Assembly (NCBI GenBank): GCA_028285465.1
Contig: JANQPD010000051.1
Coordinates: 36,602-100,601, forward strand
Source of the DNA: Owenweeksia sp.
GTDB taxonomy: Bacteria; Bacteroidota; Bacteroidia; Flavobacteriales; Schleiferiaceae
DNA: 64,000 nt
Direction: 5' to 3'
The translations under genes and the position numbers were made by a program. Below, piece by piece: positions 20,786 through 28,499 of this stretch. Every line of letters begins with the position of its first letter. Position 1 is the first letter of the stretch. The notes below the pieces were generated by a model, which saw only the letters and a program-made list of their open reading frames with translations, did not search any database and was not told where the DNA came from.

Positions 20786-21817
20786 ATGGAGGATGCTTTA
20801 TACATGCAACGCTGCATAGAACTGGCGCGATCAGGTAAACATACCGCCGCGCCAAATCCTTTGGTAGGCTGTGTAATTACGTATCAGAACAACATTATCG
20901 GAGAGGGCTGGCATCATAAGGCAGGTGATGCGCATGCAGAGGTAAATGCCATACGGTCCGTAAAAGAAAAAGCTTTGCTGAAGAAAGCAAGCTTATATGT
21001 GAGCCTGGAACCCTGTGCACATTACGGTTCTACCCCCCCCTGCGCAGACCTCATTGTTTCCCATAAATTGAAAAGGGTAGTGATCGGTTGCCAGGACCCT
21101 TTTTCCAAGGTAAACGGTGCGGGTATTGCCCGGCTAAACGCAGCGGGTATAGAAACGGAGACAGGTATACTTGAAAATGAATGCCTGGCTTTAAACAAGC
21201 ATTTCTTCACCTTCCACAAAAAGAAACGGCCGTACATTGCTTTAAAATGGGCACAAACGCTTGATGGATTTTTCGATGCCCCCCGGAAAGCAGGTGAAAA
21301 AGGGAGTCGCTGGATCAGTGGTCCTCAGGCCAAAACTTTTGTCCACAACCTACGCGCCGAACATACAGCCATATTAATAGGAAGCAGAACGGCCATTCAT
21401 GACAATCCGCAATTGACCACCCGGCTGGTTAAGGGACCTTCGCCTTTACGCCTGTTGTTGGACAGAGAGAACAAGGTTCCCGTAAACAGCAAACTGTTCC
21501 AGGATGGGGCACCTACCGTGTTGTTTACCTCAAAACCCCGCACACTTCCCCGTGCTGTTTCTCAGGTCTTGGTAAAGCGCTCTCCACTAACCGAAATACT
21601 CGACTACTGCCGCGAGCAGAACAAGCTAAGCCTGCTTGTAGAAGGAGGTGCACACCTGCATCAACACTTCATACACGCCGGGCTTTGGGATGAAGCTTTC
21701 GTTTTGATTGGCCCAAAAGAATTTAAAGAGGGTATACCCGCACCGCAGATCCCCGGCACTGCCTCGAAGCAGTATATGCTGGGGGCAGACCTGCTGCTCA
21801 ATTACACAAACGCATGA
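20786..21817 (+). CDS. ribD: Bifunctional riboflavin biosynthesis deaminase/reductase RibD
   Basis: 343 aa. The N-terminal cytidine-deaminase-like domain (1-~145) has the zinc site HAEV (His, catalytic Glu) and PCAHYGSTPPC (two Cys). The C-terminal reductase domain (~150-343) has ALKWAQTLDGF, WISGPQA and VEGGAHLHQHF. It carries out the second and third steps of riboflavin synthesis, deamination and NADPH-dependent side-chain reduction of the GTP-derived pyrimidine. It is slightly shorter than E. coli RibD (367 aa). Its end overlaps the DMT permease by 4 nt (ATGA), so the permease is co-translated. No FMN riboswitch is seen; the leader is almost absent. Confidence 0.96.
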   Translation: MEDALYMQRCIELARSGKHTAAPNPLVGCVITYQNNIIGEGWHHKAGDAHAEVNAIRSVKEKALLKKASLYVSLEPCAHYGSTPPCADLIVSHKLKRVVIGCQDPFSKVNGAGIARLNAAGIETETGILENECLALNKHFFTFHKKKRPYIALKWAQTLDGFFDAPRKAGEKGSRWISGPQAKTFVHNLRAEHTAILIGSRTAIHDNPQLTTRLVKGPSPLRLLLDRENKVPVNSKLFQDGAPTVLFTSKPRTLPRAVSQVLVKRSPLTEILDYCREQNKLSLLVEGGAHLHQHFIHAGLWDEAFVLIGPKEFKEGIPAPQIPGTASKQYMLGADLLLNYTNA

Positions 21818-22680
21818 TCTACCTGCTACTCAGCATTGGATGCTCCACGCTGATATTTGCCGTGTTCAAGCTTTTTGCGCGTTACCAGATCCGAAACCTG
21901 CCGGCCATTGTCGTAAATTATGCCGTGGCAGGAGCTTTGGGTTTTTCTACTGCGAGTAATGGGTTTTCTCCCGCACGGATCATCCAAAGCGAATGGTTTA
22001 CAGGAGCGCTCTTTTTGAGTTTTATGTTCATCGTACTCTTCCAGGTGATGGCCTGGGTATCGCAAAAAATTGGCATTGCGGTGGTAAGCGTAGCTGTAAA
22101 AATGTCTGTAGTCATACCCGTACTTTTCGGTATTCTTTACTACGGAGAATCCACGGGCTGGGTAAAACTGCTTGGCATAGGCCTGGCCATAGTGGCCGTA
22201 TACCTGGCTACAAAAAAACCTATGACCGTGAAGCGTTCCTTTCAATACCTTCTGTTGCCGGTTTTGCTCTTTGTGGGCAGTGGTTTTCTGGACGTCTGCA
22301 TCAAATACCTGCAAGCCAATGTGGTACCCTCCGGAGAACAAGCGCTTTTTGTATCGAGTACTTTTTGGGCTGCCGCATCCTTAGGTATTTTCTATTGGGT
22401 TTACCGTTATTTCAGATTTCAGGAAAAGGCGGGTTTTAAAGATTTTGTGGGTGGGATCGCCCTTGGTATTCCAAACTATGGCTCCATCTACTTTTTGTTT
22501 AAAGCACTGGAATACAAAGGATTGGAAAGCTCAATAGTTTTCCCGATAAACAATGTCGGGATCGTTGTGTCTTCCGCCCTGGTTGCGCTCTTTGTATTCA
22601 AAGAGAAGCTAAGCCTGGATAATATATCGGGCATTGTATTGGCGCTTCTTGCCATTGTATTGATCACATTTAGTTTATAA
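21814..22680 (+). CDS. DMT/EamA-family permease (10 TM)
   Basis: 288 aa with ten predicted hydrophobic segments in two halves, the architecture of the drug/metabolite transporter superfamily. The last half carries the conserved VFKEKLSLDNISGIVLALLA ending. The ATG overlaps the ribD stop by 4 nt, indicating coupling; a flavin-precursor substrate is an inference from position only. The YigZ-family gene follows after 2 nt, so ribD, this gene, yigZ and the metallopeptidase gene may form one transcription unit. Confidence 0.85.
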   Translation: MIYLLLSIGCSTLIFAVFKLFARYQIRNLPAIVVNYAVAGALGFSTASNGFSPARIIQSEWFTGALFLSFMFIVLFQVMAWVSQKIGIAVVSVAVKMSVVIPVLFGILYYGESTGWVKLLGIGLAIVAVYLATKKPMTVKRSFQYLLLPVLLFVGSGFLDVCIKYLQANVVPSGEQALFVSSTFWAAASLGIFYWVYRYFRFQEKAGFKDFVGGIALGIPNYGSIYFLFKALEYKGLESSIVFPINNVGIVVSSALVALFVFKEKLSLDNISGIVLALLAIVLITFSL

Positions 22681-22682
22681 GC

Positions 22683-23309
22683 ATGCAGCAAACAGAGGCC
22701 ATTAAGGGAGATTCCTTTTATGCCGTAGTACGCCCTGGTGAAAGCCTGTATAAAGAAAAAGGTTCTAAGTTCATCGGTTTTGCCTTTCCCGTATACTCAT
22801 TGGAAGAAGTAAACCAGCAGCTCGGAAAGCTGCGCAAGCAATACCACGATGCCCGGCATGTATGCTATGCCTTTCGGCTGAACCCTACACAACCGGAGGT
22901 TCGTGCAAGTGACGATGGAGAGCCTGGCAATAGTGCCGGCATTCCTATTTACAACCAGTTGCTTTCTTATGAAGTATGGAACAGCCTGGTAGCGGTAGTG
23001 CGCTATTTCGGAGGCACCAAGCTTGGAGTGGGCGGCTTGGTACAAGCATACAAGCAGACGGCTCAGGAAGCTTTGGCAAATGCGGTTATTGAAAAGCAAT
23101 TTTTGTGGAGTGAATTTAGCGTAACCTATCCCTACGCACTTACCTCCGAGGTTATGCACCTCATAAAGGAGCATTCGTTACGCATTATAGAAGAACAAAT
23201 GACCGAGCAGGGCGGTTACAAATTGGCGGTTAGGCTGTCGCTCAAAACCGCTATATTTGAAGAGTTTGAGAAACTCTATGGATTAAAATTAACTGCTCAT
23301 GAACCTTAA
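22683..23309 (+). CDS. YigZ/IMPACT family protein
   Basis: 208 aa. The UPF0029/IMPACT N-terminal domain shows KGSKFIGFAFPV, a YHDARHVCYAFRL segment, SDDGEPGNSAGIPI and the VVRYFGGTKLGVGGL signature. A DUF1949-type ferredoxin-like domain occupies the last ~65 residues. Bacterial YigZ binds nucleic acid and has a ribosomal-protein-S5-like fold; its cellular role is not settled. The gene starts 2 nt after the permease stop, and its 3' end overlaps the metallopeptidase gene by 11 nt. Confidence 0.93.
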   Translation: MQQTEAIKGDSFYAVVRPGESLYKEKGSKFIGFAFPVYSLEEVNQQLGKLRKQYHDARHVCYAFRLNPTQPEVRASDDGEPGNSAGIPIYNQLLSYEVWNSLVAVVRYFGGTKLGVGGLVQAYKQTAQEALANAVIEKQFLWSEFSVTYPYALTSEVMHLIKEHSLRIIEEQMTEQGGYKLAVRLSLKTAIFEEFEKLYGLKLTAHEP

Positions 23310-25122
23310 AAAAGCTTCCTTTCTTCTGCTCATACTTCCGGTACTTACCGTTGCACAAAAGGTACATTCGCCAGAAAGCTATGCAAACTTTGGCGTACCC
23401 GAGCTAAAGGAGGAAATCTTTTACCCCGAGCAGGTCTACCTCAATGAGTCCGGTGAGGCTGCTGCTCAATTAGCCAACCTGCTGACCTTACCCGAAGGTT
23501 TTAGCCTCAAACTGAGAAAAGTATACCCTAGTTTAGCGAGTGACCACTACCGCTTTACCCTTTTGTATAACGAAAGAGAAGTTTTCTTAGGGGAGTATCA
23601 CTTTGCCGTAAGCAAAAAAAGCGGTGCCGTTTCGTTGGCCAGCCACCCGCGTATCCCCTTTGCGATTGAGGAAACACTTGCGGAAGGGCAAAGTATACCC
23701 CTCCCGTCAAATGCCCTTTCTTCAAACGAGCGTTTGCTTCGTCAAAAGCAGGTGTATTTTCCACAGGGAAGTAAATTGATCCCGGCTGTTCTGATCGAGC
23801 TTACCGATGAAAACCAGGCGCACTTAGCCCGGGCCTTTACCCAAAACGAATGGATCTATCAGCACGACCTGCGGCAATACCACCACGCGCACGGTCCTAA
23901 CGATACCACCATAGAAGCATATGTCTTTAACCCAGACCCACTTACCAGTGCTTTTACCTCGTATGCTGCGCCTTATATAGATGGGAATGACGGTATGGTA
24001 CCCGCCATAGAAGCCGAACGCGTACTCAAAAACGTAACGGTTACTAAAGATAATGCCGGCTCGCTCTTATTTGAAAACGACGCTTGCGTATTACAGGATT
24101 TTGCCCCTCCATTTTCAGGGGTTACCCAGGCCGGACAACAGCAAAACTATCTATTTAGCCGCAGTGAAGGAGGCTTTGAAGATATGAATGTCCTATACCA
24201 CCTGCATCAACAATTCCTTCATTTGCAGGCGCTTGGTTTTACAAATTATCCCGGTTATAGAGTACCGATCGACCCTCATGGCGCAAGTGGAGCGGACAAT
24301 TCTTTTTTCAGCTTTATAAGTACGCCTCCAACCATAGAGTTTGGAGAAGGGGGGGTAGACGATGCAGAGGATGCAGATGTGATCGTGCATGAATACAACC
24401 ACGCCTTACAGTTTAGTTTTACCGGTACCAGCCCTGTTGGAAATGAGCGCAAAACAATAGAAGAAGGCCTGGCAGATTATTTTACCGTTAGTTATTCTAA
24501 AAGCATTAATCCCTTTAATGCCGATAAAGTGTTCTCCTGGGATGGCCACAATGAATTCTGGCCTGGTCGGGAAGGAAGCTCTACCAAGAATTACAAGGAC
24601 CTCAATTTCACCCCTGCCTTTTACCAGCATACGGATTTTGTGGCAGCTGTAATGGGCGAGATAATGGACTCCCTGGATAGGAATACAGCAGATCAATTGA
24701 TCTGGGAAGCTATGTTTGGCCTGGGTGCAAATACTAACATGCCCCAGTTTGCAGCGATGGTGCTTCAGGCAGATGTAGACCTGAATGCAGGAGTGCACTT
24801 CCAGCTTATTAAGAGGATATTCGTACGGAGAGGCATACTGTCTGATACCTTTGACCTAAAGGAGGTTCGCGACCCTTTAAGGGCCAGGGTTTACGCAATG
24901 GAAGCTTTTTCCAAGGGCGGCAAAGCACGGTTTACCATGCCCGAGGCGGGCACGGTTGAGTTGTACGATTTAAGTGGAAAGCGCCTGCAAAGCTGGAAAT
25001 ATACCCTTGCCCATGAAGTTATGGAAATAGATGGAGCGCAATTGAAACCGGGCGTATACATCTTAAAGGCTTCAAATTCCAAGGGCAGCAAAACCGAATC
25101 TTATAAGTTGATCAGGCTGTAA
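23299..25122 (+). CDS. Secreted gluzincin metallopeptidase (M36-like) with T9SS tail
   Basis: 607 aa. A signal peptide ends near TVAQ18. A ~220-residue pro-region precedes a zinc site VIVHEYNHAL (HExxH) with a downstream EEGLADYF, whose Glu is the third ligand; this is the fungalysin/gluzincin arrangement. The last ~75 residues form a T9SS type A tail (GTVELYDLSGKRLQSW, LKPGVYILKAS), so it is exported across the outer membrane and probably anchored or released. It is likely an extracellular protease for peptide nutrition. It overlaps the YigZ gene by 11 nt and converges on the thioesterase gene with 3 nt between stops. Confidence 0.87.
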   Translation: MNLKKASFLLLILPVLTVAQKVHSPESYANFGVPELKEEIFYPEQVYLNESGEAAAQLANLLTLPEGFSLKLRKVYPSLASDHYRFTLLYNEREVFLGEYHFAVSKKSGAVSLASHPRIPFAIEETLAEGQSIPLPSNALSSNERLLRQKQVYFPQGSKLIPAVLIELTDENQAHLARAFTQNEWIYQHDLRQYHHAHGPNDTTIEAYVFNPDPLTSAFTSYAAPYIDGNDGMVPAIEAERVLKNVTVTKDNAGSLLFENDACVLQDFAPPFSGVTQAGQQQNYLFSRSEGGFEDMNVLYHLHQQFLHLQALGFTNYPGYRVPIDPHGASGADNSFFSFISTPPTIEFGEGGVDDAEDADVIVHEYNHALQFSFTGTSPVGNERKTIEEGLADYFTVSYSKSINPFNADKVFSWDGHNEFWPGREGSSTKNYKDLNFTPAFYQHTDFVAAVMGEIMDSLDRNTADQLIWEAMFGLGANTNMPQFAAMVLQADVDLNAGVHFQLIKRIFVRRGILSDTFDLKEVRDPLRARVYAMEAFSKGGKARFTMPEAGTVELYDLSGKRLQSWKYTLAHEVMEIDGAQLKPGVYILKASNSKGSKTESYKLIRL

Positions 25123-25125
25123 ATG

Positions 25126-25542
25126 CTACTCCTCTTTATCGAAGAAGGGAAGCAGGCCATCCAAAAAACGCTGCGGTGGCCGACAAGGCTTCTTTGTGTC
25201 TTTGTTTACAAATACGAGTTGTACCATACCCAGCGTAAGTAGTCTTCCCTGCTCGTTATGTACCTCATGGTAAAAAGTAAAACGCGAGGTGGGCAATGCT
25301 TTAATACAACTCGTGATCGTAAGTAAATCATCATACCTGGCCGGATGTACATACTTTGTCTCGAGTTTTAATACGGGAAGCATAATTCCGCTTTCTTCCA
25401 TTTCTTTGTAGCTCATACCCAGTGTTCTCAGTGCTTCTACCCGCCCAACCTCAAAGTATTGTGGATAATTCCCGTAATACACCACTCCCATCTGGTCGGT
25501 TTCTGCGTAGCGAACCCGTAGTAATGTTTTCTTTACAAACAT
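25126..25542 (-). CDS. Acyl-CoA thioesterase, YbgC/4-hydroxybenzoyl-CoA thioesterase family
   Basis: 138 aa hot-dog fold protein. The active-site motif RYAETDQMGVVYYGNYPQYF carries the catalytic Asp as in YbgC/FadM enzymes, which hydrolyse short or medium acyl-CoAs in the cytosol. I use the ATG at 25542 (MFVKKTLLRVRY); a TTG 12 nt earlier is possible. The gene is convergent with the metallopeptidase gene and its start lies about 225 bp upstream of the preferred dnaA start. A DnaA-box-like 9-mer inside it (25460-25468) is explained by coding sequence. Confidence 0.9.
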   Translation of the reverse strand: MFVKKTLLRVRYAETDQMGVVYYGNYPQYFEVGRVEALRTLGMSYKEMEESGIMLPVLKLETKYVHPARYDDLLTITSCIKALPTSRFTFYHEVHNEQGRLLTLGMVQLVFVNKDTKKPCRPPQRFLDGLLPFFDKEE

Positions 25543-25766
25543 AAAATTATTCAACTGATTATTAAGCGCTTTCCACCGTAGAATGCGGGATGCAGCGGCT
25601 TAACACTGGCTTAAGGTTGGAAAAAAAAACTGGAAATTCAACAGGCATTCCATTTTTTTAGGAACTTTTTTATCTACACTTTTGCCCTCTGTCTGAGCCG
25701 AGGTTCTTCATGCCCAAAGACCATGCGAACACGGCAAAACTAACTAAGATCAAAACAAAAGTATTA

Positions 25767-27197
25767 ATGGAACTCACTGCAAAAACGGTTTGGGATAGGT
25801 GTCTTGATTATATCAAAGACAACATTCCTTCACAAAGTTTTAAAACGTGGTTCTTGCCCATTAAGCCTCTGAAGTTAAAAGATCACGTACTCAGCATCCA
25901 GGTGCCCAGCAAGTTTTTTTATGAATGGCTGGAAGAAAACTACATTAAGCTGCTGAAGAGTGCCATTACCAGGGAGCTTGGTGAAGATGGGAAGCTGGTG
26001 TATAGTATAGTGATGGAAAACACCTATGGCAACACCAATCCCTACACGGTAAAAATACCGAGCAGCAACCGTGGGCCCATCAAGAACCCGAAGGTAAACA
26101 TGCCGATAGAGCTGGGGGAAAAGGGAGTAAAGAACCCCTTCGTTATTCCCGGTCTGCGGAAGGTACATGTGGAATCCCAGTTAAACCCCAACTACACCTT
26201 TGACAACTTTGTAGAAGGCGATTGCAACCGCCTGGCGCGCTCGGCAGGCTTTGCCGTAGCAAACAAACCGGGCGGCACTTCTTTTAACCCCTTGCTCGTA
26301 TACGGGGGCAATGGATTGGGCAAGACACACCTGGCACACGCTATTGGGATCGAAATAAAGGATAAGTACCCCGAAAAGACGGTGCTCTACGTATCTGCAG
26401 AAAAATTTACCCAGCAGTTTATTGACGCCATCCGAAACAACACTAAAAACGACTTTGTACACTTCTATCAAATGATAGATGTGCTGATCATGGATGACGT
26501 ACATTCTTTTGCCGGGAAAGAAAAAACACAGGACGTATTCTTCGAGATCTTCAATCACCTGCACCAACACGGCAAACAGGTAATTCTTACCTCCGACCGT
26601 GCTCCTGTAGACCTGCAGGGAGTTGAGCAGCGTTTACTCTCCCGTTTTAAATGGGGACTTTCGGCCGACCTGCAAGTGCCCGACCTGGAAACACGCATCG
26701 CCATATTACATCAGAAACTCTATAACGATGGAGTGGAAATGCCAAAAGATGTGATCGAATACCTGGCGTACAGTATCAACAGCAATGTACGTGAATTGGA
26801 AGGCGCCCTTATTTCTTTGCTCGCGCAATCATCACTCAACAAGAAAAAAATTACAGTAGAACTTGCCAAGCAAATGATTGACAAGTTCGTAAAAAACACC
26901 ACGCGCGAGATCTCCATCGACTATATACAGAAGGTTGTATGCGACTATTTTGATATGCCGATCGACCTCCTGAAGTCACCCACCAGGAAAAGAGAAATTG
27001 TGCAAGCCCGGCAGTTGGCGATGTTCTTCTCCAAACAGTTAACGAAGGCCAGCCTGGCCAGCATTGGCGCACAGTGTGGCAATAAGGACCACGCAACCGT
27101 ACTCCATGCCTGCCGCACGGTAAACAACCTTACGGAAACAGATAAGCGTTTTAAAACATACGTGGAAGACATCCGAAAAAAGCTCACTTTGCAATAA
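25767..27197 (+). CDS. dnaA: Chromosomal replication initiator protein DnaA
   Basis: Domain I (WDRCLDYIKDNIPSQSFKTW), a short linker, the AAA+ domain with Walker A YGGNGLGKTHLAHA and Walker B VLIMDDVHSF, and domain IV with the DnaA signature CGNKDHATVLHACRTV, which contacts the DnaA box. From ATG 25767 the protein is 476 aa, the normal length. An upstream in-frame ATG at 25710 would add 19 mostly basic residues (MPKDHANTAKLTKIKTKVL) not typical of the family; I prefer 25767 but cannot exclude it. A near-consensus -7 box (TACACTTTTG) lies at 25676-25685. dnaN is not adjacent, and I found no cluster of DnaA boxes in the 168 bp upstream. A strong terminator follows. Confidence 0.97.
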   Translation: MELTAKTVWDRCLDYIKDNIPSQSFKTWFLPIKPLKLKDHVLSIQVPSKFFYEWLEENYIKLLKSAITRELGEDGKLVYSIVMENTYGNTNPYTVKIPSSNRGPIKNPKVNMPIELGEKGVKNPFVIPGLRKVHVESQLNPNYTFDNFVEGDCNRLARSAGFAVANKPGGTSFNPLLVYGGNGLGKTHLAHAIGIEIKDKYPEKTVLYVSAEKFTQQFIDAIRNNTKNDFVHFYQMIDVLIMDDVHSFAGKEKTQDVFFEIFNHLHQHGKQVILTSDRAPVDLQGVEQRLLSRFKWGLSADLQVPDLETRIAILHQKLYNDGVEMPKDVIEYLAYSINSNVRELEGALISLLAQSSLNKKKITVELAKQMIDKFVKNTTREISIDYIQKVVCDYFDMPIDLLKSPTRKREIVQARQLAMFFSKQLTKASLASIGAQCGNKDHATVLHACRTVNNLTETDKRFKTYVEDIRKKLTLQ

Positions 27198-27227
27198 AAG
27201 CAAAGCACCAACCATTAAGATTTGAAG

Positions 27228-27265
27228 ACCGTCTTTGATGCATTTCAAAGGCGGTTTTATATTTT
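27228..27265 (+). terminator. Rho-independent terminator after dnaA
   Basis: An 11-bp stem (ACCGTCTTTGA/TCAAAGGCGGT, one G-T pair) with a 6-nt loop, followed by TTTTATATTTT. It lies 31 nt after the dnaA stop and 21 nt before the phosphatase gene. Confidence 0.85.
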
Positions 27266-27285
27266 AGCCTAAATCGCATTTACTT

Positions 27286-27750
27286 ATGAAGATCCTTATG
27301 GTTTGCCTCGGCAACATTTGCCGCTCTCCCCTTGCAGAAGGTATTTTAAAACACAAAGTGGAGCACCTGAACGTAGAAATAGACAGCGCAGGCACAGCCA
27401 GCTACCACGTAGGCGAAGCCCCGGATGTACGCTCTATAAGGATTGGACGGGCCAAAGGCATTAATATTTCCGACCTTAGAGGCAGGCAGTTTGCAGTATC
27501 CGACTTTGATCGCTTTGACCTCATCTACGTAATGGACCACAGCAATTTGCAGAACGTACTTTCCTTGGCACGTGATACACGCGATCGATCCAAAGTAAAG
27601 CTTTTGCTCAATGAATCGAGCCCTGGTAAAGACCTCCCCGTGCCCGACCCTTATCAGGGGGGTGAAGAGGGTTTTGAAAAAGTATTTCAGATGTTGGACG
27701 AAGCCACCGATGCCTTGGTAAAGAAAATAGAAAATGGCACCTACCGGTAA
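27286..27750 (+). CDS. Low-molecular-weight protein-tyrosine phosphatase
   Basis: 154 aa cytosolic phosphatase. The P-loop VCLGNICRSP gives the Cys7-x5-Arg13 signature, and the general-acid Asp lies in PVPDPYQGG near residue 126. The family dephosphorylates phosphotyrosine in BY-kinases and exopolysaccharide systems, but no kinase or polysaccharide operon is adjacent. Its 3' end overlaps the next gene by 17 nt, so the two are probably translated from one mRNA. It starts right after the dnaA terminator, hence an independent unit. Confidence 0.94.
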   Translation: MKILMVCLGNICRSPLAEGILKHKVEHLNVEIDSAGTASYHVGEAPDVRSIRIGRAKGINISDLRGRQFAVSDFDRFDLIYVMDHSNLQNVLSLARDTRDRSKVKLLLNESSPGKDLPVPDPYQGGEEGFEKVFQMLDEATDALVKKIENGTYR

Positions 27751-28447
27751 ACTATACCTCATTCCCAGCCTCCTGGGAGATAATGAACCCCTGGAGGTAC
27801 TGCCCCTCTCTGTAAAGAAGGTCATTGGCGAAACAGACCACTATATAGTAGAGAATGAAAAATCTGCCCGGGCTTTTATTAAAAAGGTCCTTCCGGGAAA
27901 AGCCCAACAGGAATTGCGGATAGATGTGCTCAATAAATATACCGAGCCTACAGACATCCCTTCTTTTTTGAACCCTGCCAAAGAGGGCCATTCTATTGGG
28001 ATAATCTCCGAAGCCGGAGCACCCGGTATTGCGGACCCCGGAAGTGAGATCGTTGCACTGGCACACCGTCTCAACATACAGGTAGTTCCGCTGGTTGGCC
28101 CCTCTTCCATATTTATGGCCATGATGGCCAGCGGTATGAATGGGCAAAATTTTGCCTTTACAGGCTACCTTCCCATTGAAAGGCATTTGCGAAAACGCAG
28201 GATCAAGGCCCTGGAAAACCTCAGCGCAAAAACAGGCCAAAGCCAGATCTTTATGGAAACCCCTTACCGCAACCAGAAGTTACTCAAAGAACTCCTGGAA
28301 GAATGCAAGCCGACCAGCCAGCTATGTATCGCTACAGACATCAGCCTGAACAGTGAAAGCATCCGCACTCAAGCTATTTCAGATTGGAAAAGCGCCCTGC
28401 CGGATCTTGAAAAGCGCCCCACTATTTTTATCCTTTCCGCTGAGTAA
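27734..28447 (+). CDS. RsmI-like SAM-dependent methyltransferase (tetrapyrrole methylase fold)
   Basis: 237 aa with the tetrapyrrole-methylase fold: GKLYLIPSLLGD at the N-terminus, IGIISEAGAPGIADPG and VPLVGPSSIFMAMMASGMNG matching RsmI motifs, and FMETPYRNQKLLKEL. RsmI 2'-O-methylates C1402 of 16S rRNA. Bacteroidota often carry a second, shorter RsmI-like protein, and the diverged N-terminus (no TPIGNL) suggests this is that paralogue, so the target is uncertain. It overlaps the phosphatase gene by 17 nt and converges on the S46 peptidase gene. Confidence 0.87.
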   Translation: MAPTGKLYLIPSLLGDNEPLEVLPLSVKKVIGETDHYIVENEKSARAFIKKVLPGKAQQELRIDVLNKYTEPTDIPSFLNPAKEGHSIGIISEAGAPGIADPGSEIVALAHRLNIQVVPLVGPSSIFMAMMASGMNGQNFAFTGYLPIERHLRKRRIKALENLSAKTGQSQIFMETPYRNQKLLKELLEECKPTSQLCIATDISLNSESIRTQAISDWKSALPDLEKRPTIFILSAE

Positions 28448-28499
28448 TTAACGTGTATTTCAACTGGTAAAAGGGGTATTGTTTACAACAAAAAACCCG

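Noticed and set aside
25460..25468. Perfect DnaA box (TGTGGATAA) near dnaA, suggesting oriC
   Set aside because: It lies inside the thioesterase coding region and encodes conserved residues (NYPQY). No second box, AT-rich unwinding element or cluster is visible around it or in the 168 bp before dnaA, so an origin is not supported.
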